Shown here: positions 1-4,677 of the stretch, piece by piece
Layout: every line of letters begins with the position of its first letter
Position numbering within the stretch: position 1 is the stretch's first letter
NCBI GenBank assembly: GCA_016213125.1
Contig: JACRBR010000115.1
Coordinates: 1 to 9,034, forward strand
DNA from: Chloroflexota bacterium
GTDB lineage: Bacteria; Chloroflexota; Dehalococcoidia; DSTF01; JACRBR01
Reading direction: 5' to 3'
DNA: 9,034 nt
Translations under genes and position numbers: made by a program
Notes under the pieces: model-generated
Database searches by the model: none
What the model saw: the letters and a program-made list of their open reading frames with translations, nothing else
What the model was told of the DNA's origin: nothing

Positions 1-2
1 CC

Positions 3-686
3 AAAGACTGGTCGGCGAGCAAGTTCTATTCGGAGGCCAAGACGGCGCTCAACGACGGCAATTACGAAACCGCCATCAAGCATTTCGAAACTCTCGAGGC
101 CCGCTATCCTTTCGGACCTTATGCACAGCAGGCGGAACTGGAAGTCGCCTACGCCTATTACAAGTATGACGAGGCGGATTCCGCCATCGCCGCGGCGGAC
201 CGTTTCATCAAGCTGCACCCGCGCCATCCCAATGTGGACTAGGCCTACGACCTGAAGGGGCTGGTCAATTTCAACCGCGGCGAGAGCTTCATCGACCGCT
301 ACCTGCCGCAGGACCCGTCGCAGCGCGATCCGGCCAACGCACGCAAGGCCTTCGACGACTTCGATACGCTGGTGAAGAATTTCCCGAACAGCCGCTACGC
401 CGCCGACGCGCGCCAGCGCATGACCTTCCTGCGCAATAATCTGTCCCGTTACGAGGTTCACGTCGCGGACTATTACATGCGCCGCGGCGGTTACGTGGCC
501 GCGATCAATCGCGCCAAATACCTCATCGAACACTATCCACAGACGCCGGCCAACGCCGATGCCCTCGCAATCCTGGCGACGGCTTACCGCACGCTGGGTG
601 AAACGGCGCTGGCCGCCGACGCCGAGCGGGTGCTGAAGCTGAATTTCCCGGATCACCCCGCGGATCGCTGGAGCGCCGGCAACTGA
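3..686 (+). pseudogene. bamD: bamD, outer-membrane assembly lipoprotein, 5'-truncated by window edge and interrupted by TAG
   Basis: BamD (YfiO/ComL family) is a TPR lipoprotein of the BAM complex that folds beta-barrel proteins into the outer membrane. The frame is open from position 3 and begins KDWSASKFYSEAKTAL, the first TPR helix; the lipoprotein signal lies outside the window. TPR hallmarks follow: YETAIKHFETLEARYPFGPY, then VAYAYYKYDEADSAIAAADR. At 240-242 a TAG replaces what is a Tyr codon in relatives (family context PN-(V/I)-D-Y), a one-base change from TAC or TAT. The frame then continues without shift as AYDLKGLVNFNRGESF through the conserved HVADYYMRRGGYVAAINRAK block to TGA at 684-686. 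About 226 codons remain, close to the mature length of roughly 240 residues. It is either a recent nonsense allele or a base-call error. BamD is usually essential in Proteobacteria, which favours the error. The next gene starts 1 nt later. The family identity is clear. Confidence 0.85.
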
Positions 687-687
687 C

Positions 688-1209
688 ATGTGGGATTTCT
701 TCGAAACCGTCCGCCACCGCCATTCGGTACGCAAGTACCAGGCCGACATGCCGGTGGAACGCGAGAAGCTGCATGCCATACTGGAGATGGCCTGCGCCGC
801 ACCCTCGGCGGGCGACTTGCAGGCCTACCACATCGAAGTGGCCACATCGCAGGCCGACCGTGACGCCCTGCGTCGTGCCGCGGACAACCAGAGCTTCATC
901 GCCGAAGCGCCGGTCTGCCTGGTATTCTGCACCGACGCCGCGCGCTCAGCAGCCCGCTACGGCACACGCGGCGAGACCCTCTATGCCGTGCAGGATGCCA
1001 CCATCGCGGCAGCCTACGCACAGCTCGCCATCGTCGCTGCCGGTATGGCATCGACCTGGGTCGGCAACTTCGATGCTACCGAGGTATGCCGGACACTGGG
1101 CATTCCAGCCGGACTGACACCGGTGGCGTTGCTCAGTGTGGGTTATCCGGCGGAACTGCCTGAGGAGACGCCGCGGCGGCGGTTGGATGAGGTGATTAAC
1201 TTCAGGTAA
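688..1209 (+). CDS. Nitroreductase-family FMN-dependent oxidoreductase
   Basis: This 173-residue protein is of normal length for a compact nitroreductase-fold enzyme (FMN-bound homodimer that reduces nitro compounds, quinones or related substrates with NAD(P)H). Visible family marks are RHSVRKY at residues 11-17 and APSAGDLQ at 38-45, both contributing to FMN phosphate and ring binding. A helix follows (QDATIAAAYAQLAIVAAGM), then the W-V-G-N-F segment, the VALLSVGYP strand near the C-terminus and the closing RRRLDEVINF. The ATG at 688 lies 1 nt after the bamD stop, so translation may be coupled; a weak GGAG sits at 670-673. The stop TAA (1207-1209) falls inside the first unit of the following heptamer array. 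The true substrate cannot be read from sequence. Codon style matches bamD upstream, not the genes downstream. Confidence 0.85.
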   Translation: MWDFFETVRHRHSVRKYQADMPVEREKLHAILEMACAAPSAGDLQAYHIEVATSQADRDALRRAADNQSFIAEAPVCLVFCTDAARSAARYGTRGETLYAVQDATIAAAYAQLAIVAAGMASTWVGNFDATEVCRTLGIPAGLTPVALLSVGYPAELPEETPRRRLDEVINFR

Positions 1210-1337
1210 CAGGGAACAGGGAACAGGGAACAGGGAACAGGGGACAGGGGACAGGGAACGGGGAATGGGGAACAAGGGACAAGAGCAACAGACGACAGAC
1301 AGCAGACAGCAGGCAACAGACAACAGACAACAGAACG
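1205..1337 (+). repeat. Heptamer tandem array 1 (GGGAACA-type, grading to CAGACAA-type), G-quadruplex candidate
   Basis: About 19 consecutive 7-bp units can be laid out without a slip. They begin GGTAACA (holding the nitroreductase stop), then four copies of GGGAACA (1212-1239), two of GGGGACA, then GGGAACG, GGGAATG, GGGAACA, AGGGACA and AGAGCAA. After that come CAGACGA, two CAGACAG, CAGGCAA and two CAGACAA. The first half has ten G-runs of three or four (1212-1278), mostly separated by 3-4 nt, a textbook G-quadruplex pattern on the + strand. It resembles the short tandemly repeated heptamers known from cyanobacteria and some other bacteria. It separates genes of apparently different origin and lies just upstream of the ftsZ ribosome binding site. 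Confidence 0.93.
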
Positions 1338-1377
1338 ACGATGGCAGGATCGGCGGCGGCCGGCAGGGTACGGGAGC

Positions 1378-1384
1378 AAGGAGG
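1378..1384 (+). promoter_or_regulatory. Ribosome binding site for ftsZ (long form)
   Basis: AAGGAGG is a near-perfect Shine-Dalgarno sequence 5 nt before the TTG at 1390. It is the main reason to accept the upstream start and therefore the N-terminal extension of FtsZ. It does not fit the ATG at 1399 as well, since the gap would be 14 nt. Confidence 0.7.
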
Positions 1385-1389
1385 CTGAC

Positions 1390-2880
1390 TTGAGCGGAAT
1401 GTTCAGCGACATGGGCGATACGGGGCCGGTGGGACGGCGGTCTTCGGCCACCGGCGACGGAGGCGTGCCCCGCTACCAGCAGACGGCGATGTTCGAGGAC
1501 GAGCCGCAGGAAGCCCACGAGGCGGAGGAGCGAGCGGCTGCTCCCCCGATCGAGGTGGAGATGCAGGTGGAAGCGTCTGCGTCGACGGCGGCTTCGCCGG
1601 ACGATGCACCAGGCGCACCCGCGCAAGCCGACGAGTCGCCAAGGACGCGGAGCAAGCCGCAGCCACAGGCAGAAGAACCACAGGCAGGGATGCCGCGCAC
1701 GGAGCGGGGCACCGAGCGGCACGCAGAGCCGCGAAGGGAGACCAAAGAGATGTCGACGCGAGCCTATTCCGACGGACTGCCGCCGATCAAGGTCGTGGGC
1801 GTGGGCGGCGGCGGCAGCAACGCCGTCAGCCGCATGATCGCCGAACAGATCCCGGGCGTGCAGTTCATCGCCGTGAACACGGACGGCCAGGCGCTGCAGC
1901 AATCGCCCGCGGACGTAAAGATCCGCATCGGCGACAAGCTGACGAAGGGGCTGGGGGTCGGTGGCGACCCCTCGCGCGGGCTGCGTGCGGCGGAAGAGAG
2001 CGAAGACGACCTGCTGGACGCGATCCGCGGGGCGGAGATGGTGTTCGTCACCGCCGGGATGGGCGGCGGCACGGGGACAGGCGCGTCGCCGGTGGTCGCA
2101 AAGGTCGCGAAGGACGCGGGCGCGCTGACGATCGGCGTGGTCACGAAGCCGTTCTCCTTCGAGGGCACGAAGCGGCGCGCGAAGGCCGAGGAGGGCATCC
2201 AGCGGCTCCAGGACCAGGTCGATACGCTCATCGTCATCCCGAACGACCGGCTGCTGCAGATCTGCGACGAGAAGGTGACGTACGAAGAGGCGTTCCGCAC
2301 CGCCGACGACGTCCTGCTGCAGGGGATCCGCGGCATCAGCGAGATCATCACGCTGCCGGGCGAGATCAATCTCGACTTCGCGGACGTGCGGAACGTGATG
2401 TCGGAGGCCGGTCAGGCGCTCATGGCGATCGGCCACGGGTCGGGGCCGAACAGGGCGGAGGACGCCGCGCGCATGGCGATCGAGAGCCCGATGCTGGAGG
2501 TATCGATCACGGGCGCACGAGCCGTGCTCTACAACATCGTGGGCAGCAAGAACCTGGGGCTGCACGAGATCAACGCCGCGGCGGAGATCATCCAGGAGGT
2601 AGTGGACGGGGACGCGGAGATCTTCTTTGGCGCCGCCATCGATCCCAACATGGGCGACGAGGTGCGGATCACGCTGATCGCCACCGGCTTCTCGCAGCTG
2701 CGCACGATCGAGCGCGTGCCGGACGAGTACAAGAAGGTGGTGCCCGACGACGTCGTGAGCATCCGCGAGCCCGCGCCCGCTACAGAGCCAGCGTACGAGC
2801 GCATCAAGAACGAGGCGGAGGCGGACCGGGATAACAGGGAGTTACCGGCGTTCCTGCGCCGGCGGATTACGGCGCGGTAA
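1390..2880 (+). CDS. ftsZ: Cell-division GTPase FtsZ with N-terminal disordered extension
   Basis: FtsZ is the tubulin-like GTPase that polymerises into the cytoplasmic Z ring. The core starts near residue 133 (IKVVGVGGGGSNAV, nucleotide-binding loop). The tubulin signature GGGTGTG is at 225-231, and the T7 catalytic loop NLDFAD is at 327-332 with both acidic residues intact. The C-terminal tail ends ELPAFLRRR (484-492), the conserved peptide that binds FtsA, SepF or similar partners, so the gene is complete. Total length is 496 residues against about 350-400 for most FtsZ. The excess is residues 1-120, rich in Pro, Ala, Glu, Gln and Arg and probably disordered. TTG 1390 has a strong Shine-Dalgarno; ATG 1750 has its own (AAGGGAG) and would give a canonical 376-residue protein. 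Core wording recalls Chloroflexota (inference). It is transcribed toward the Nudix gene and followed by a terminator-like hairpin at 2996-3037. Confidence 0.95.
   Translation: MSGMFSDMGDTGPVGRRSSATGDGGVPRYQQTAMFEDEPQEAHEAEERAAAPPIEVEMQVEASASTAASPDDAPGAPAQADESPRTRSKPQPQAEEPQAGMPRTERGTERHAEPRRETKEMSTRAYSDGLPPIKVVGVGGGGSNAVSRMIAEQIPGVQFIAVNTDGQALQQSPADVKIRIGDKLTKGLGVGGDPSRGLRAAEESEDDLLDAIRGAEMVFVTAGMGGGTGTGASPVVAKVAKDAGALTIGVVTKPFSFEGTKRRAKAEEGIQRLQDQVDTLIVIPNDRLLQICDEKVTYEEAFRTADDVLLQGIRGISEIITLPGEINLDFADVRNVMSEAGQALMAIGHGSGPNRAEDAARMAIESPMLEVSITGARAVLYNIVGSKNLGLHEINAAAEIIQEVVDGDAEIFFGAAIDPNMGDEVRITLIATGFSQLRTIERVPDEYKKVVPDDVVSIREPAPATEPAYERIKNEAEADRDNRELPAFLRRRITAR
1734..1740 (+). promoter_or_regulatory. 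Internal ribosome binding site for the canonical FtsZ start at 1750
   Basis: AAGGGAG ends 9 nt before ATG 1750, which begins MSTRAYSDGLPPIK, the usual distance from an FtsZ start to its first core strand. The short form may be the true start, or both forms may be made. Confidence 0.45.
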
Positions 2881-2888
2881 GGAACGTT

Positions 2889-2991
2889 GGAGGAGGTGCC
2901 TCCTTCGGAGGCCTTGAGAAAGGAGGAGCCTGTCTAGCCAAGTGCCCGGAGCAAGAGGTTGTATCCGGGAACTTTCCCCCACCAGGGAAAG
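2889..2991 (+). other. Structured non-coding stretch downstream of ftsZ (three hairpins, one with competing partners)
   Basis: No gene is supported here. Three perfect stems follow one another. GCCTCC 2898-2903 pairs with GGAGGC 2907-2912. CCCGGA 2945-2950 pairs with TCCGGG 2964-2969. CTTTCCC 2972-2978 pairs with GGGAAAG 2985-2991. The first stem has alternatives: its CCTCC could also pair with GGAGG copies at 2889-2896, and CCTCCTT 2899-2905 is fully complementary to AAGGAGG 2920-2926. With the 2996-3037 hairpin this forms a 150-nt dense block. It could be the ftsZ 3' UTR or a small structured RNA. I compared it by memory with 6S, SRP, RNase P, T-box and cobalamin elements and saw no convincing match. 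Confidence 0.35.
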
Positions 2992-2995
2992 ACCG

Positions 2996-3037
2996 AGACC
3001 GTGGGCGGCGTTTTGGGAGAGGCGCCACCCACGGTCT
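2996..3037 (+). terminator. Terminator-like hairpin after ftsZ
   Basis: AGACCGTGGG (2996-3005) pairs perfectly with CCCACGGTCT (3028-3037). After one mismatch, GGCG 3007-3010 pairs with CGCC 3023-3026 around a 12-nt loop. The downstream tract TCCATTT is only moderately T-rich, so intrinsic termination is plausible but not certain. It is 116 nt beyond the ftsZ stop. Confidence 0.5.
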
Positions 3038-3043
3038 TCCATT

Positions 3044-3128
3044 TGGGCGTTGGTCGTTAGGCGTTAGGCGTTAGGAGTGCCGTCTGACGAGCTGCCCCAG
3101 CGACCAACCCTTAAGCGCCCAACGACCA
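3044..3128. repeat. Inverted heptamer-type repeats between ftsZ and Nudix gene
   Basis: The left arm, from 3044, reads GGGCGTTGGTCG, then period-7 TTAGGCG TTAGGCG TTAGG. The right arm (3101-3128) holds CGACCAAC and GCGCCCAACGACC. GTTGGTCG 3049-3056 is the exact inverse of CGACCAAC 3101-3108, and the right-arm GCGCCCAACGACC is the inverse of GGTCGTTGGGCGC, one base off the left-arm core. The unit differs from arrays 1 and 2 but shares the 7-bp period. Confidence 0.6.
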
Positions 3129-3197
3129 GAAAAGAAAGTAGCCCGACCCGGTGAAGTGACACGGGCAGTTGTCACAGCTCCGGGAGCCTGGGCTACT
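3124..3197 (-). terminator. Rho-independent terminator of the Nudix gene
   Basis: Read on the minus strand, a long compound hairpin is followed by TTTCTTTTC. The stems, in + coordinates, are AGTAGCCC 3137-3144 with GGGCTACT 3190-3197, CCCGG 3147-3151 with CCGGG 3180-3184, and GTGACA 3156-3161 with TGTCAC 3170-3175. All are perfect. It lies about 80 nt beyond the Nudix stop. The three-tier stem is longer than a simple terminator and could also be an RNA element in its own right. Confidence 0.6.
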
Positions 3198-3241
3198 CGG
3201 GGTCAAGTATAGCCGAGTCGGCGAGGGATTTCCATAACCCC

Positions 3242-3257
3242 AAGCGGATCGCCGCTT
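3242..3257 (-). other. Small hairpin just past the Nudix stop
   Basis: AAGCGG 3242-3247 pairs with CCGCTT 3252-3257 around a 4-nt loop. No T-run follows on the minus strand, so it is not a terminator by itself. A short palindrome GCCGAGTCGGC lies beside it at 3212-3222. The role of both is unknown. Confidence 0.35.
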
Positions 3258-3277
3258 ATGTCCCATGTAGTGGCCGA

Positions 3278-3748
3278 TCAGGCTGGGCCTGCTCGCCAGT
3301 TCAGATAGGCGTCGATCGCCGCCCTTATGTTCCGCAGCATGGCGCCGATGCGGGGGTCCGCGCCTTCGGCGCCCGCCAGGATCTCCTCACTAAAGTAGCG
3401 GTCGCGATAGGCAGCGGGATCCATCCAGCGGAAGGCCGAGTGCTCGTGGCTCAGGACGACCTCCCCTTCCCCGCAGTCGCAGGCGTAGAGCACCTGTAAC
3501 GAATCCTGCCCGTAGACATGCAGATGGGCGACTGCCACGCAGACGAGCGGTCCGCCGGGCACCAGCCCGGCCTCCTCGATCAGCTCGCGGGCGGCGCACT
3601 CTTCGATGGTCTCGCCGGGGTCGAGTGCGCCGCCGGGCAGATACCAACCGCCGGTCATCTCACCTCCTGCGCGCTTGAGGAGAAGGATTTGTCCATCCCG
3701 TTGGACGAACACGGCGGAGGAGAGGCGGAAGGCTGGAGATTCGGCCAT
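3278..3748 (-). CDS. Nudix hydrolase
   Basis: Nudix enzymes hydrolyse nucleoside diphosphates linked to another moiety, such as oxidised dNTPs, NDP-sugars or NADH, using divalent metal. The 156-residue protein carries a perfect Nudix box at residues 40-62: G-x5-E-x7-REL-x-EE-x-GL, written G(ALDPG)E(TIEECAA)RELIEEAGL. It is preceded by the W-Y-L-P-G-G strand and a first strand SSAVFVQRDGQILLLKR. Size is typical of MutT-like single-domain members; substrate cannot be told. It is convergent with ftsZ and divergent from nrdR, whose control region it shares. There is no clear Shine-Dalgarno before ATG 3748. Instead a 13-bp palindrome (3753-3765) occupies that place. Given the nucleotide-metabolism neighbour nrdR, a role in cleaning the dNTP pool is a reasonable inference only. 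Confidence 0.92.
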   Translation of the reverse strand: MAESPAFRLSSAVFVQRDGQILLLKRAGGEMTGGWYLPGGALDPGETIEECAARELIEEAGLVPGGPLVCVAVAHLHVYGQDSLQVLYACDCGEGEVVLSHEHSAFRWMDPAAYRDRYFSEEILAGAEGADPRIGAMLRNIRAAIDAYLNWRAGPA

Positions 3749-3752
3749 AGCC

Positions 3753-3765
3753 CGCGATTATCGCG
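3753..3765. promoter_or_regulatory. 13-bp palindrome at the Nudix translation start
   Basis: CGCGATTATCGCG is a perfect palindrome about a central T, ending 4 nt before the minus-strand ATG at 3748. It could be an operator, or an RNA hairpin that hides the ribosome site. Confidence 0.3.
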
Positions 3766-3793
3766 CGCGCCGGAGAGCCGCACAAAGCGAGTT

Positions 3794-3822
3794 CTTATGT
3801 CGTCTCGACGCAAGCACCACAA
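3794..3822 (-). promoter_or_regulatory. Weak promoter candidate for the Nudix gene
   Basis: On the minus strand, TTGTGG (3817-3822) and CATAAG (3794-3799) are spaced by 17 bp. The match to TTGACA/TATAAT is poor (3 and 4 of 6). If real, its -35 hexamer lies inside NrdR box 1. Confidence 0.2.
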
Positions 3823-3832
3823 GATATAGTGC
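3817..3832. promoter_or_regulatory. NrdR box 1 upstream of nrdR
   Basis: CCACAAGATATAGTGC matches the published NrdR-box palindrome (ACAC-A-ATATATA-GTGT type) at 13 of 16 positions, including the diagnostic CAC...GTG arms. It lies 20 bp upstream of the TTGACA hexamer. NrdR sites normally occur as pairs in phase, and box 2 follows 42 bp on. Confidence 0.65.
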
Positions 3833-3851
3833 CGAATCTGGCTCCAGGCTG

Positions 3852-3879
3852 TTGACAAGCACAAGATGTTGGTGATACG
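3852..3879 (+). promoter_or_regulatory. Promoter of nrdR
   Basis: A perfect -35 hexamer TTGACA is at 3852-3857. The -10 region, about 16 bp further, is GATACG (3874-3879) within TGATACG, a weak match. The leader to ATG 3940 would be about 50-55 nt. Confidence 0.5.
3859..3874. promoter_or_regulatory. NrdR box 2, inside the nrdR promoter
   Basis: GCACAAGATGTTGGTG shares the CACAAGAT core with box 1 but has a weaker right arm (about 10 of 16 to the consensus). Box starts are 42 bp apart, four turns of B-DNA. The site fills the space between the -35 and -10, so a bound repressor would block RNA polymerase. Confidence 0.5.
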
Positions 3880-3939
3880 CTCGCGCTTGCCGCGGTGGAA
3901 CACCCGTTCCGCCCAGGCGAGGGAGGGCATTACCCCGCT

Positions 3940-4614
3940 ATGCGCTGCCCGTTCTGTGGATTTGATGACTCGAAGGTCGTCGACTCGCGCGACGTCGATG
4001 AGACGATCCGCCGTCGGCGCGAGTGCCTGAACCCCGACTGTGCGGCCCGCTTCACCACGTACGAGCGCGTGCAGTCCGTCGCGCTCTATGTCGTGAAGAA
4101 GGGCGGACGCCGCGAGGAGTTCTCGCGCGAGAAGCTGCTGGCCGGCGTACGCACGGCGTGCGAGAAGCGCCCGCTGGCGCCGACCGCGGTCGAGAAGCTG
4201 GTCGACGACATCGAGCACGTGCTGTACCAGGCCAACGAGCCAGAAGTGCCGACGAGCGTCATCGGCGAGCTGGTCATGGACCGGCTCCGCGCGCTCGACC
4301 CCAGTGCCTACGTGCGTTTCGCGAGCGTGTACCGCCAGTTCACGGACCTGGCGGAATTGCAGGCGGAGCTGGAGTCGCTGGCAGCAGCGGCGCAGCCGGC
4401 GGCGGCGCAGTTGCCGCTGTCCGGCCCGGAGTTCTCCGCCACCTCACCACGGCTGCGACCGGCCGCACCGACATCCCGAACCCGTACCCGCCGCCCGGTG
4501 CGGCCGGTGCAGACTCCCGTCGATCTTCGGCGGGCGCCCGCGCCGGCCATCGAGAGGCGAGAGGTGGGAAGCGGGAAGCGGGAAGCGGAAGGGAAGCAGG
4601 CGAGCAACGAATAG
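3940..4614 (+). CDS. nrdR: Transcriptional repressor NrdR (long form)
   Basis: NrdR is the zinc-ribbon/ATP-cone repressor of ribonucleotide reductase genes; nucleotide binding to the cone sets its DNA-binding oligomer. The ATG at 3940 gives the family start MRCPFC, with GGAGGG at 3922-3927. An in-frame GTG at 3895 would add 15 unconserved residues and is not preferred. The zinc ribbon is C3-x2-C6 and C29-x4-C34, followed by RFTTYER. The usual second pair is C-x2-C near 31/34, so the spacing is altered by a matched 2-residue loss and gain. The ATP cone spans about 47-138, with the KKGGRREEFSREKL nucleotide loop and the closing YVRFASVYRQFTD (124-136). Typical NrdR ends near 150-160. Here about 70 extra residues, rich in Pro, Arg and Ala, run to 224, and the last 18 are encoded by heptamer repeats. 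It is the first gene of the probable operon ending in nrdJ. Confidence 0.95.
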   Translation: MRCPFCGFDDSKVVDSRDVDETIRRRRECLNPDCAARFTTYERVQSVALYVVKKGGRREEFSREKLLAGVRTACEKRPLAPTAVEKLVDDIEHVLYQANEPEVPTSVIGELVMDRLRALDPSAYVRFASVYRQFTDLAELQAELESLAAAAQPAAAQLPLSGPEFSATSPRLRPAAPTSRTRTRRPVRPVQTPVDLRRAPAPAIERREVGSGKREAEGKQASNE

Positions 4615-4655
4615 GGACAAGGGACAAGGGGCAAGGGACCAAGGACTGACGACGG
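4561..4655 (+). repeat. Heptamer tandem array 2, overlapping the nrdR 3' end
   Basis: Period-7 units run GAGGTGG, then three GAAGCGG, AAGGGAA, GCAGGCG, AGCAACG, AATAGGG, two ACAAGGG, GCAAGGG, ACCAAGG, ACTGACG. The nrdR stop TAG (4612-4614) lies in the AATAGGG unit, so 51 bp of array are coding. Four G-runs at 4614-4616, 4621-4623, 4628-4631 and 4635-4637, with loops of 3-4 nt, form a G-quadruplex candidate 40 nt before the next gene. It is the same repeat style as array 1. Confidence 0.88.
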
Positions 4656-4677
4656 GCGAGCAAGGAGAGCTGCTGCG

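Noticed and set aside
1205..1337. CRISPR array
   Set aside because: The repeats are contiguous 7-bp units with no spacers.
946..2565. A 539-codon open frame on the minus strand opposite nitroreductase and ftsZ
   Set aside because: Its translation is Arg, Leu, His and Pro-rich nonsense typical of the shadow of a GC-rich gene, it crosses the repeat array, and the + strand genes carry clear catalytic motifs.
2889..3037. Known riboswitch or housekeeping RNA (cobalamin, T-box, 6S, SRP, RNase P)
   Set aside because: The conserved cores I can recall (for example the B12 box or the SRP GGAAGGAAGCAGC loop) are not present. It is kept only as an unnamed structured stretch.
3044..3128. Miniature transposon with terminal inverted repeats
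   Set aside because: The arms are imperfect period-7 repeats, no target-site duplication is visible, and there is no related transposase.
3895..3939. Upstream GTG start for nrdR
   Set aside because: It would add 15 unconserved residues before the family-typical MRCPFC start at 3940, which has its own purine-rich ribosome site.
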